From NCBI RefSeq assembly GCF_003345655.1, contig NZ_QQOH01000002.1, positions 496,001-560,000 of the forward strand: 64,000 nt of DNA, in the 5' to 3' direction. Positions 1-7,908 of the stretch are shown here, piece after piece. The first letter of the stretch is position 1. Each line of letters begins with the position of its first letter. The position numbers were made by a program, and so were the translations under genes. This DNA comes from Motiliproteus coralliicola (lineage in GTDB: Bacteria > Pseudomonadota > Gammaproteobacteria > Pseudomonadales > Balneatricaceae). A model generated the notes under the pieces. The model ran no database searches, was not told the DNA's origin, and saw only the letters and a list, made by a program, of their open reading frames with translations.

Positions 1-429
1 ATAGCCGTTCCCACAGCCGATATCCAACACATTGCGGTTGTGCAGCGGCGCGATGCTGTCCTTAAGTCGATCCCACTTCATGTCCGAGCGCCACTCGGTA
101 TCGATCTCAACCCCGAATACCGAGTAGGGGCCTTTGCGCCACGGCATCAGCTGCCGCATTGCTTGTTCCAGCTGCTGATGCTGATCCGAACTGCAGCCCT
201 GCTCGGTACCGATCAGCAGGCTGCCACGATCCAGATCCGTCTGATCGCTTGTCAGCTCCGGCAGGGCATCGAAGGCGGCCAGCCAGCCGGGCATATCGCC
301 GTGGTTGAGCCGCGTCAGCTTTTCGTTGATTCGCTGTTGCAGCGGGTCGACCCAGGGTGCCAGTTCACTGTGCTGAAGTTGGGTGAAAAAATCGCTGAAG
401 TCGAGGGCCGGATGGAGCGGATCGGTCAT
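1..429 (-). CDS. cmoB: tRNA U34 carboxymethyltransferase CmoB (partial, C-terminal part outside window)
   Basis: CmoB transfers a carboxymethyl group from carboxy-S-adenosylmethionine to 5-hydroxyuridine at tRNA position 34, giving cmo5U. The gene starts at 429 (reading [15 protein letters not shown]) and runs off the left edge after about 143 codons. The visible part holds the family-typical stretch [23 protein letters not shown] and then the SAM-fold motif [10 protein letters not shown] at the very edge. It lies 43 nt downstream of cmoA on the same strand, the usual cmoA-cmoB operon. The cofactor and catalytic half is not visible, but the identity is secure from these motifs and the neighbour. 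Confidence 0.93.
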   Translation of the reverse strand, partial: [143 protein letters not shown]

Positions 430-472
430 GGTCGGTAGGCTGCCAAGAGTAAGAGGTGAATAACGACGGGGG

Positions 473-1216
473 TTACTTGATCGCCAGCATGGAGGCGAAA
501 TTGAAACACTGGAACCAGGGCTGTACGCAGCTGAAGCCAATCTGGCCAAGGCGCTGTTGGTGCAGTGATAGGGACTCGGGCCGCATCACTTTCTCCAGCG
601 CGGAGCGTTTCTGGCTGATTTCCAGATCGCTGTAGCCGTTGGCACGCTTGAAATCATGATGCCAATCGGTCAATCGCTGTTGAATCGCGTCATCTTCAAA
701 GGCGATTTTTTCGGACAGCAGCAACACCCCACCGGGTTTAAGCCCGTCGTAGATTCGTTGCAGCAGGTCGAAGCGTTGATCCGGCTCGATAAACTGCAGG
801 GTGAAGTTCATCACTACCACGCTGGCGTTGCGAATTTCAATCGTGTTGATATCGGCGCAGACCAGTTCCGTCCGGGGCTCGGCCTCCTCCAGCATCGCCG
901 CCACCTGTAGGTGCTCGCGGCAGCGCTCGATCATGGCCGGTGAGTTGTCGATGGCAATAAACCGGCAGTTGGGCTGACGAACCTGCTGTTGCATCGACAA
1001 GGTGGCAGCACCGAGTGAGCAGCCCAGATCATAAAGATTGCTGTCGGGTTGGGCATAGCGGGCGGCCAGGATGCCAAGGGATTTGACCACGGTGGCGTAG
1101 CCGGGCACCGAGCGGTTGATCATATCGGCGAACACGCCTACGACCTGCTCGTCGAATTGAAAGTCGACGATCTGGTTCAGCGGTTGGGCATAGAGCTGAT
1201 CGGAATCTTTGGCCAT
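473..1216 (-). CDS. cmoA: Carboxy-S-adenosyl-L-methionine synthase CmoA
   Basis: CmoA makes carboxy-SAM from SAM and prephenate, the donor used by CmoB for tRNA wobble cmo5U. The protein has 247 residues, the normal size. Recognisable motifs are FQFDEQVVGVFADMINRSVPGY (about residues 19-40) and the SAM-binding LYDLGCSLGAATLS (61-74). The start aligns with known CmoA N-termini, although no clear Shine-Dalgarno sequence precedes it. A candidate promoter (TATAAT at 1258-1263) sits about 40 nt upstream. It is transcribed leftward, with cmoB directly downstream. Confidence 0.95.
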   Translation of the reverse strand: MAKDSDQLYAQPLNQIVDFQFDEQVVGVFADMINRSVPGYATVVKSLGILAARYAQPDSNLYDLGCSLGAATLSMQQQVRQPNCRFIAIDNSPAMIERCREHLQVAAMLEEAEPRTELVCADINTIEIRNASVVVMNFTLQFIEPDQRFDLLQRIYDGLKPGGVLLLSEKIAFEDDAIQQRLTDWHHDFKRANGYSDLEISQKRSALEKVMRPESLSLHQQRLGQIGFSCVQPWFQCFNFASMLAIK

Positions 1217-1257
1217 GGGGCGGGTGCCGGGTATTGGACTGGATTGAAGACGGGCGG

Positions 1258-1286
1258 ATTATACGCCGTCAGGCCCCCCGCGTCAT
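1258..1286 (-). promoter_or_regulatory. Candidate sigma70 promoter of cmoA-cmoB
   Basis: Read on the minus strand, ATGACG (1281-1286) and TATAAT (1258-1263) are separated by 17 nt. The -10 is a perfect consensus and the -35 matches 4 of 6. It would give a leader of roughly 35 nt before the cmoA start. Confidence 0.5.
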
Positions 1287-1312
1287 GACACCGGCACCGA
1301 TTTGCCCGCTGC

Positions 1313-2689
1313 TCAGAAGAGATCCAGTTGCTCGTCGGTCCGGCTCTTCGGTCGCCAGGCTTTACCCCAGCGGGTGGCGATATAGAACACCTGAATTCGA
1401 TCGCCGACGGTGGCGGTGATATCTTCCAGACCGATGGTGCCGTGGGCCGGTTCTTCACCGTTGATGAATACCAGGATGCCTAGCTGTTGGTCGGGGAACA
1501 GGCGTCCGATCTGGCCGTAGATCGGGTCGAGGCGCTTGATATACAGACCGGTCTCCATCTCCTGATTGCCGATAAAGGTGCTGCGGCTGTAGCAGGGATT
1601 TAAGCCCTCCTGCAGCAGTTGACTGTGAAGTAGCGCTTGGATTGAGTTCGCCGGTACTGAGCGGTGGTGAACGCTACCGTCCAGATCCAGCTTCAGTTCG
1701 GCCTCATCGAAGGGTTGCAGGTGCTGGGATTGGACCTCGAGGCTGAAAGCTTCGCAGAGGCCGACCACGTTGTCGTAACGGGCCAGCTTATGGGCGCAAT
1801 AGGTGCGGCCCTGGGCCGCAAAGTCGAAGCTCTCGTCGATGGTGCGATTCTGACCCCAGATCCGGATCTGGTTGTTGCGGTAGTTGAAGGTCAGTTGCTG
1901 GTCCTGCTTGAGGCCGTGGCTGTCGAGCTTGCGGACCTTGTAGATCACCGTGTGTGGGACCTGGTTGCTCTGCTTATCGAACTGCGGATGGCAGGGATTT
2001 TTATCCGGGTGAAAGTGGTACGGGAATTGGCGGGCTTCTTCGTAACTGAGCTGGGATGGATTCTGGGTGCCCTGTTCGACCACTCGCTCGATCAAAAAGC
2101 CCACTTCGCTTAGCGCGCTGACCACGTCGCGGAACGAATAGATCAGAGTAGAGAACTGGTCGTCGCCGGTCTTGCTGGAATGGTTGGCCAGCATGTTATG
2201 GCGGTAGTGCTGCAGTTGGTGGGAGAAGCAGAAAATAAAGATGCCGCCGGGTTTGAGGCGCTTGAACAGGTTGTAGAACAGCTCTTTCAATTCACCCGGA
2301 TTACTGAGGTATTCCAGCGAGTAGGCCGACAGGATCAGATCGAAGCTGATGCCGGGGAAGAAGTCGGTCTTGCGCATATCCTGTTGCTTCAGATGTACCG
2401 GGGTCAGGCTGTCATGGTAGGGCGCCAGTTTTTTACGGGCGACTTCGAGCATGTGGGAGGAGATGTCGATGCCGTGAGCGTTGGCGCCTTTGTGGGCCAG
2501 GGCGATCAGGTTCTCACCCATGCCGCAGCCGATATCCAGCACGTTGGCGTTGACCAGGTCGATATCGATCAGGTTGAGCTGTCGCTCACCGGGCGCCAGC
2601 CAGCCGTAATGAACCTCGTCTTCGGAGATCTCCCAGGTGCTGGAGTAATCCTCGCAGAAGCTTTTTTCGTCCCAGTGTTGCGATGACAT
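1313..2689 (-). CDS. Class I SAM-dependent methyltransferase with an unassigned C-terminal region
   Basis: The 458-residue protein begins with a class I methyltransferase fold: motif I [11 protein letters not shown] at residues 50-60, an acidic residue in GIDIS after beta-2, [12 protein letters not shown] as motif IV, and [13 protein letters not shown]. After about residue 235 comes a further region of some 220 residues, rich in aromatic and polar residues, that I do not recognise; it may bind substrate. It sits about 100 nt upstream of cmoA on the same strand, but a separate cmoA promoter seems present. The substrate is unknown. The tRNA-modification neighbours make an RNA substrate possible, but this is only inference from position. 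The start has no strong alternative. Confidence 0.75.
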   Translation of the reverse strand: [458 protein letters not shown]

Positions 2690-3239
2690 CGACCGGCCTC
2701 CCGTTGACGTTGAACAATGAGTTTATAAGGGTGGCAGGGGGGTTGTCTAAGGAACCTACGAATAAGTCCTTGCTAACTTCTGGCTTTCAGATTGGTTCGC
2801 AATCCAGGTGCAGTTTTGAAGCAATGTCTAGACCTTGCGAAAAGCTGCAACGCAGAGTGCGGATCAAGCTGAACGCCCCGCAGGGCAAGGCCAGAAGCAC
2901 ACAATTTCGTCGTTGCAACCTTTGCTAAGGACGACGGCCATTAGCTGCAGCTTGCGCCTAGAACTTGCGCACTTCAGGTGCTTGCAGAAGCAGCAGGGAC
3001 TTGTTCGCAGGTTCCCTAAGGGGCATCGCGGTTTGGCGTTGAGAGGCAAGACCGACCGACGTATTGTTATCCGCTAGTGCCAATTAATCTTTCTACTCAT
3101 CGGACCACAATGCCTGCTAGATTAGTTCTGAACAGGTCGGTGTTCGATGCTGTTGCAGGCCTTGATTTATAACCGAATCAAGGCGTTGAATTAGCGCCAG
3201 GGATAGCCGACAGTATCCGGATCTTGAAATAGAGTTGTT
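2690..3239. other. 550-nt gene-free stretch carrying a MITE-like element
   Basis: No convincing coding region is seen between the methyltransferase start and the diguanylate cyclase start. Positions 2748-3020 are occupied by a repeat-bounded block (see the repeat entry). The remainder, about 3021-3239, should hold the promoter of the diguanylate cyclase, but no clear -35/-10 pair stands out. Confidence 0.6.
2748..3020. repeat. MITE-like element bounded by inverted copies of a dispersed ~25-nt repeat
   Basis: The left end (2748-2771) reads TAAGGAACCTACGAATAAGT. The right end (2995-3020) reads AGGGACTTGTTCGCAGGTTC, continuing CCTAAG. The two are near-perfect reverse complements, so the block has terminal inverted repeats of about 24 nt flanking 223 nt. 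The same repeat occurs at 4844-4870 and as another inverted pair at 34654-34735. No transposase gene is inside, so it looks like a non-autonomous element or a pair of REP-like units. Confidence 0.65.
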
Positions 3240-4829
3240 ATGCCTTCTTCGGTCAAAGTCAGTTTAATTATTATCGGGGTCATTCTGACCGGGGTCACCC
3301 TATCGGGTGCTACCGGGTATCTGGTTAACCAAGCCGAAGAGCGCAGTATCGCCAGCGAATTTCAGGCCGATATCATCAAAGGGAGCGAGGTCCTGGAGCG
3401 CGAGCTGCTGACCAATTTTGAAACCCTGCACTCGCTCTCCATTCTGTTCGGCCAATCGCAGGTGCCGGGTCTTGATCGATTCCGCGAGGTGAGTCGGGAG
3501 ATACTCAGCCGCCACCCCAATATTCAAGCGTTGGAATGGATACCTAAGGTACCGCACTCTCAAAAGGAGCAGTTTCAGGCGGCGATGCGGCAATACATCC
3601 CCAGCTATGAGTTCACCCAGCGAGATGCTCAGGGGTTGATGGTGCCCGTCGATACGCGAGAGGTTTACTATCCGGTCCACTATGTGGAACCCCTGATGGG
3701 AAACGAAGCCGCGCTGGGGTTCGATCTGGGCTCAAGTCCAACCCGTCTGAGTACGCTGAACCAATCGATTCTGACCGCCTCTCCACAGGCAAGCTCAAGT
3801 ATCGATCTGATTCAGGGTGGTGAGAAACGGAAGGGGTTTTTGGCGGTGCTGCCGATCTTTGCCGGCCTGCCGACAACCACATTGAGCAGGAAGGAGAATG
3901 TCGAGGGCTTTGTACTGGGGGTTTTTCGGATTGGCGATATCGTTAACAGCTCCCTGACCGCCGATAACCGCGCCGAGTTTCATATACGGTTGATCGATAA
4001 AACCCGACCGGACAAGCCCGAATTGCTGTTCAGCAATGCCCCCAAAGGACGAAGCCCCTATCAGCGCATCTCCTTTGAGCGTGAACTGCCTTCGCTGTGG
4101 GGGCGTAACTGGGCGATACAGGCGTCCCCCTCCAACATCTACGTCACCCAGCGCGGAGATAATTTCAGTCTGATTCTGAGTCTGGCCGGCCTGATCTTCA
4201 CGGCCTTGATCGCGCTCTACATTTATCTCACAGCACGCCACGCCGCTATTGTGGAAGAGACCGTGCGAGAGAAAACATTGGCCTTGAATCTGGCCAATCA
4301 GGAGTTGCAAGCACTGTCACGCTCTGACGGCCTGACCGAGCTGGCCAACCGTCGGCACCTGGACGAGTTTCTTGAAAAGGAGTGGTACCGGGCGATACGG
4401 AATCGAGCTGCGATCTCCTTCGTCTTTGCCGATGTCGACTTTTTCAAAGCCTATAACGACCACTACGGCCACCTACGGGGAGATGAGTGTCTGCGGGCGA
4501 TTGCCGGGGCGTTGAAATCCGTTACCCGTCGACCGGGGGATCTTGCTGCGCGCTATGGTGGCGAGGAGTTTGCTCTGGTATTGGCGGATACCGAAAACAG
4601 CCTGGCGATGGCGGAAAAGTGTCGGGCGGCGGTGCTGGCGCTGCAGATCCCCCATGAATATTCGGAGATCAGTGAGTTTGTCACCATCAGCGTAGGCGTT
4701 TGTACCCTGATCCCGGAAGCTGGGGATAAGCCGCAGATGATTATCAAAGCCGCCGATGAGGCGCTGTATTCCGCCAAACAGGCCGGCAGGAATCAGGTCA
4801 GTTGGCTTGAATCCAAACTGGCGGTGTAG
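3240..4829 (+). CDS. CHASE-domain diguanylate cyclase (GGEEF)
   Basis: This 529-residue membrane protein should make cyclic di-GMP from GTP in response to a periplasmic signal. A transmembrane helix at about 8-26 is followed by a CHASE-type sensor region (roughly 40-290, with LSRHPNIQALEWIPKV and GFDLGSSPTR). A second helix lies at about 310-330, then a short coiled segment and the GGDEF domain. The active site reads GGEEF (440-444), and an RPGD inhibitory site lies five residues upstream, so activity with product feedback is expected. The ATG start gives an N-terminal membrane anchor. It is monocistronic, flanked by repeat units on both sides. The ligand is unknown. Confidence 0.88.
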   Translation: MPSSVKVSLIIIGVILTGVTLSGATGYLVNQAEERSIASEFQADIIKGSEVLERELLTNFETLHSLSILFGQSQVPGLDRFREVSREILSRHPNIQALEWIPKVPHSQKEQFQAAMRQYIPSYEFTQRDAQGLMVPVDTREVYYPVHYVEPLMGNEAALGFDLGSSPTRLSTLNQSILTASPQASSSIDLIQGGEKRKGFLAVLPIFAGLPTTTLSRKENVEGFVLGVFRIGDIVNSSLTADNRAEFHIRLIDKTRPDKPELLFSNAPKGRSPYQRISFERELPSLWGRNWAIQASPSNIYVTQRGDNFSLILSLAGLIFTALIALYIYLTARHAAIVEETVREKTLALNLANQELQALSRSDGLTELANRRHLDEFLEKEWYRAIRNRAAISFVFADVDFFKAYNDHYGHLRGDECLRAIAGALKSVTRRPGDLAARYGGEEFALVLADTENSLAMAEKCRAAVLALQIPHEYSEISEFVTISVGVCTLIPEAGDKPQMIIKAADEALYSAKQAGRNQVSWLESKLAV

Positions 4830-4843
4830 ACGCAGGGCGAACC

Positions 4844-4870
4844 CTAGGGACTTGTTCGTAGATTCCCTAG
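4844..4870. repeat. Solitary copy of the dispersed repeat
   Basis: The site opens CTAGGGA and closes TCCCTAG (7-nt inverted arms) around CTTGTTCGTAGAT. It matches the right end of the element at 2748-3020 at nearly every position. It starts 14 nt after the diguanylate cyclase stop codon, where a hairpin could serve as a transcript end. Confidence 0.65.
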
Positions 4871-4999
4871 ACCGCACCGAGTTGTTCTAATCCCTTGACT
4901 TCGAGCAGTTTTAGCGCAAGTTACCGTTCATCGACGACAAAAGACTGTTACATTGCGAACTTAGCAAATCAGTTCATGTGATGTACGGAAGTTGTCGTT

Positions 5000-5731
5000 T
5001 TGCTACCCAAGTCGGTTTACGAATTAAAGCCCTATTTTTACCTGGTCTCTGGTAGTTGGATTCTGCTGTTTTACAGCGGCGTGCTGCTGGTGCTCGGCTT
5101 GCTGCTCTATTTTTTGGGGGCCTGGATCTGGGTGCTTCGCTCCGATTATCGGCGCCTTAACCATCGTCAGCCCCAAACCCCGATCAACCGTCATTATTGG
5201 AGCGATCCGCTCTACGAGCTATTGCCGTTTGGTTATATTTTCGCAGCACTCTGTTTGATCGGGCTGCGACAGGATGTCCTGATGCTGTTGTCGGCAACCC
5301 TGTTGTTGGCTTCCGGCTTGCTGGTGCTCAGGATCCGGGTGGTCAAACGTCGACAGCAACGCGAATCGGGCACTGGGACTACTATTGGTTGGGCCAACGA
5401 GTTGGCGCTGGATGCCGTACCGGATTCGACTGGTCGGATGATTCCACTCACCGATGTCGGTCAGATGCCGGCGATAGAGGTGCAGAAGCCGGATTGTGCG
5501 GCCTGTCGTATTGAGGATATCTGCCTGGGCGTTGGGCTCGATATTCGCTGCGTGCAGGAGTTGATGCGCCTGAATCAAAACCTTAATCCGCGGGAAAGCT
5601 TCGAGCCTTTTCAACGGGTCGTAGCACGTCATCATGGCGACACCCTAAGCCGTGAGCAGTTGCTGCCGATTCTCGAGCGCCTGCATACCAACTCGGACCT
5701 CTGTTTAACCTGGAAGAAGCCGGCAGGGTAG
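5000..5731 (+). CDS. Membrane protein of unknown function with a cytoplasmic cysteine-containing tail
   Basis: I do not recognise this 243-residue protein. It appears to start with TTG at 5000, preceded by GGAAG about nine nt upstream; no in-frame ATG is available because the ATG at 4976 is followed at once by a stop. Hydrophobic helices occur at about 20-45, 75-90 and 93-112. A polar region of some 130 residues follows, with CAACRIEDIC and a later cysteine, a spacing that could bind metal but is not a known signature. The tail contains a helical segment with many Arg/Leu. It is convergent with cmoM. A role cannot be assigned. Confidence 0.7.
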   Translation: MLPKSVYELKPYFYLVSGSWILLFYSGVLLVLGLLLYFLGAWIWVLRSDYRRLNHRQPQTPINRHYWSDPLYELLPFGYIFAALCLIGLRQDVLMLLSATLLLASGLLVLRIRVVKRRQQRESGTGTTIGWANELALDAVPDSTGRMIPLTDVGQMPAIEVQKPDCAACRIEDICLGVGLDIRCVQELMRLNQNLNPRESFEPFQRVVARHHGDTLSREQLLPILERLHTNSDLCLTWKKPAG

Positions 5732-5754
5732 GTGGTCGAGCAGGGCTGTTCACC

Positions 5755-6525
5755 TTATTGCTGAGTCTTAGCCGCGATCAGGTGGATATAGCGAGCCATC
5801 TGGCGGTACGGGAGTTGATCGCGAAAGCGCTGTTCCAGTTCGAGAATATCCTCGAATGCATAGGTCTGGCGCACCTTGGGGGGCAGGTAATCGTAGAAAC
5901 AGCGTACCCCCAGCTGAGCTTCGATACTCATCCCCAAGGCTTGCAGCTGCGAGTCGATCTGTTGCGGTTCACGGGCATGGGTCGGTGTCAGGCCGCCTCC
6001 GTCACCGCCGAACTGATCGCTGAGAGCTTTGCGAAAGTTACCGCGCAAGGCATTTCGCAATACGATCGAGTGGCGGTTGTAGTACATCAGCGACAGTCTC
6101 CCTGCGTTGCCCAGACGCTGAGTCAGGGCCTGCAATAGGGGTTCTGATTCCTGGACCCACTCCAACACGGCATGACAGAGAATCAGCTGATACTGACGGG
6201 TGTCGTGATGGCAGAAATTTTCGATTGAATCCCGGACCAGTTCGATCCGATCTTCCAGCCCCTGCTCCCGGTTTAATTGGTCGGCGGCATCGAGCATCTG
6301 TTCGGATAGGTCGCACAGTACCACGCGATGGCCCAGGGACGCACAGTGACGGGCAAACTGGCCCTGACCACCTCCGGCATCGAGAATCAGCAGCTCGCTA
6401 TCTTGCTCCAGCAGGGCTTGCAGATCCTGTTGCAGAAAGTGCAGCCGGATCCGGCCCTTGGGGGTGTCATAGATGTTGCGTCCGAAGCGTTCGGACAGGC
6501 GGTCGAAATGGGCTTGATCGGACAT
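5755..6525 (-). CDS. cmoM: tRNA 5-carboxymethoxyuridine methyltransferase CmoM
   Basis: CmoM methylates the carboxyl group of cmo5U in certain tRNAs, giving mcmo5U. The 256-residue protein resembles E. coli CmoM (formerly SmtA) along its length: an N-terminal FDRLSERFGRNIYDTPKGRIR, SAM motif ILDAGGGQGQF (about 47-57), VVLCDLSEQML, LILCHAVLEWV, LSLMYYNRHSI, and the C-terminal GVRCFYDYLP and ARYIHLIA. It acts on the product of CmoA/CmoB, encoded 4.5 kb away on the same strand. It is likely monocistronic. Confidence 0.9.
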   Translation of the reverse strand: MSDQAHFDRLSERFGRNIYDTPKGRIRLHFLQQDLQALLEQDSELLILDAGGGQGQFARHCASLGHRVVLCDLSEQMLDAADQLNREQGLEDRIELVRDSIENFCHHDTRQYQLILCHAVLEWVQESEPLLQALTQRLGNAGRLSLMYYNRHSIVLRNALRGNFRKALSDQFGGDGGGLTPTHAREPQQIDSQLQALGMSIEAQLGVRCFYDYLPPKVRQTYAFEDILELEQRFRDQLPYRQMARYIHLIAAKTQQ

Positions 6526-6611
6526 GCTGAATCACGGCTATAGAGAGAACCGCTATTGTAGCGGGCTCAAAGCAGACGGGAAGGACCTTGTGCGTTCAGC
6601 CTCAGCCAACC

Positions 6612-7019
6612 TTAGCCCGAGCCGATGGAGCTTTTCAGCAGTGGGTTATCGCAACCACGGTCGAAGATATAGGCTTCCATCATCTTGGCTTGCAGCTGGG
6701 CGATGGCGACGAAGCGAAAGCCCAGATTGAAGCGCAGCTCCGATAAGCGGCGGATATAGAGCAGGCGGGCTCGACTGCGGAACGGTTGGGTCTGGCCCGG
6801 CAGTTTGATATCGACGCTGACTTCGATGGCATGGCGCAGCGGGTCACGATCAGTTTGATGACCGCAAAAAACAAATTCTCTTAGCTCCGGGCCGCCCTCA
6901 AGCATCATCCCACCGGGGGAGATGTTGCTGATATGGCAGTTGATCGGGTCATCTCGATCGTTGTGGACTTCGGCACTCAGGCTGCAGGGGATTCGGGGAT
7001 GTAGACGAAGATCGTTCAT
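6612..7019 (-). CDS. PilZ-domain cyclic-di-GMP receptor protein
   Basis: This single-domain protein of 135 residues carries both PilZ binding motifs: RLHPR (residues 5-9, RxxxR) and NISPGG (32-37, [D/N]xSxxG). It should bind c-di-GMP in the cytoplasm and pass the signal to an unknown partner. The ATG at 7019 is preferred over an in-frame GTG at 7031 because GGAGG lies five nt before it. The leader holds a 10-bp perfect inverted repeat and, further up, an Fnr/Anr-like site. Its proximity to a diguanylate cyclase fits a local signalling set, though the effector is unknown. Confidence 0.88.
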   Translation of the reverse strand: MNDLRLHPRIPCSLSAEVHNDRDDPINCHISNISPGGMMLEGGPELREFVFCGHQTDRDPLRHAIEVSVDIKLPGQTQPFRSRARLLYIRRLSELRFNLGFRFVAIAQLQAKMMEAYIFDRGCDNPLLKSSIGSG

Positions 7020-7065
7020 CTGCGCCTCCACTTGCTGTTACTACGATAATTGCCGTTAAACATAT

Positions 7066-7097
7066 CCCTAAAGGTTAGCACCTACTGACCTTTAGGG
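7066..7097. repeat. Perfect 10-bp inverted repeat between the ygjP-like and PilZ genes
   Basis: CCCTAAAGGT (7066-7075) and ACCTTTAGGG (7088-7097) form a perfect palindrome with a 12-nt spacer. It could be a terminator hairpin for the upstream pyk-ygjP unit (no long U run follows) or an operator in front of the PilZ gene. Confidence 0.6.
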
Positions 7098-7099
7098 CG

Positions 7100-7113
7100 T
7101 TGATTCAGATCAG
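7100..7113. promoter_or_regulatory. Fnr/Anr-like binding site upstream of the PilZ gene
   Basis: TTGATTCAGATCAG matches the Fnr/Anr consensus TTGAT-N4-ATCAA at 9 of 10 defined positions. It lies about 87 nt upstream of the PilZ start. No well-spaced -10 is evident, so function is uncertain. Confidence 0.4.
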
Positions 7114-7193
7114 AGGATTTTTACCGCAAGGGGTCGATTGACGACCTAACCCCATGTTTGGGTTGGGAATTAAGCCTATGGAGTCGGCGTTGG

Positions 7194-7901
7194 TCAAAAA
7201 CGTAGTTGATCGCTGTGTTGGCGCAGCCAAGCTCGGTACTGCTTGGGGTGGGGGCAGAAGCGCTCAACCAGCCGCCAATAAGCGGGGCTGTGGTTGAGAT
7301 GGCGCAGATGGCAGAGTTCGTGAATGATGACGTAATCGAGCACCTCTGGTGGTGCCATGGCCAGCAGGGTATTGAGGCTGATGCGGCCATCCTGGGTACA
7401 GCTACCCCAACGGCTTTTGTAGGGCCTTATCTTCAAACCCGAAGGCTTTAATCCGGTGATCTCGATCCAGTGATCGAGCCGTTCGGGCCAGCGTTGTTGG
7501 GCCTGTTGTTGATACCAGTCGCGCAGGGCCTGGGCACGTTGTTCGAGGCTATCCTGGCTGGGTTGTAATCGAAGCAGCAGGCGACCATCGAGTCGTTGAA
7601 CACAAGGGGAGCCGTGATCGACAGTATCGCTTAGTTCCACTTGCAGCCGGTGTGGCAGGCCGTCGAACAGCCAGCTTTCGCCGTTCTGGTAGTTCTTGTG
7701 GGGGATTGGACGCTGGCGTTGCTTTAGAAGCGCACTTTCAAGCCAATCCTGACGCTCAAGCAGCAGCTGTCGGATTTCGCGTTGCGCAGTTCCCTTCGGG
7801 GCCAGCACCCGGACCCGGTCCGGGTGCACCTGCAGGGCGATCGAACCGCGACGGCGGGTGAACTTGACCTCCCAATCAAACGGCAGCGTCGGCGCGGTCA
7901 T
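7194..7901 (-). CDS. YgjP-like (M48/DUF45) zinc metallopeptidase
   Basis: The 235-residue cytoplasmic protein has the DUF45/YgjP layout: an N-terminal beta-rich region (RGSIALQVHPDRVRVLAP), then KSRWGSCTQDGRISLN, then the zinc-site helix VIIHELCHLRHLNHSPAYW, with HELCH at 194-198 and a downstream acidic residue in the ERFCP helix. The chosen ATG at 7901 leaves seven nt after the pyk stop; another in-frame ATG at 7937 would overlap pyk by 29 nt. It probably lies in one transcription unit with pyk. Its physiological substrate is not known. Confidence 0.85.
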   Translation of the reverse strand: MTAPTLPFDWEVKFTRRRGSIALQVHPDRVRVLAPKGTAQREIRQLLLERQDWLESALLKQRQRPIPHKNYQNGESWLFDGLPHRLQVELSDTVDHGSPCVQRLDGRLLLRLQPSQDSLEQRAQALRDWYQQQAQQRWPERLDHWIEITGLKPSGLKIRPYKSRWGSCTQDGRISLNTLLAMAPPEVLDYVIIHELCHLRHLNHSPAYWRLVERFCPHPKQYRAWLRQHSDQLRF

Positions 7902-7908
7902 CGGGCGC

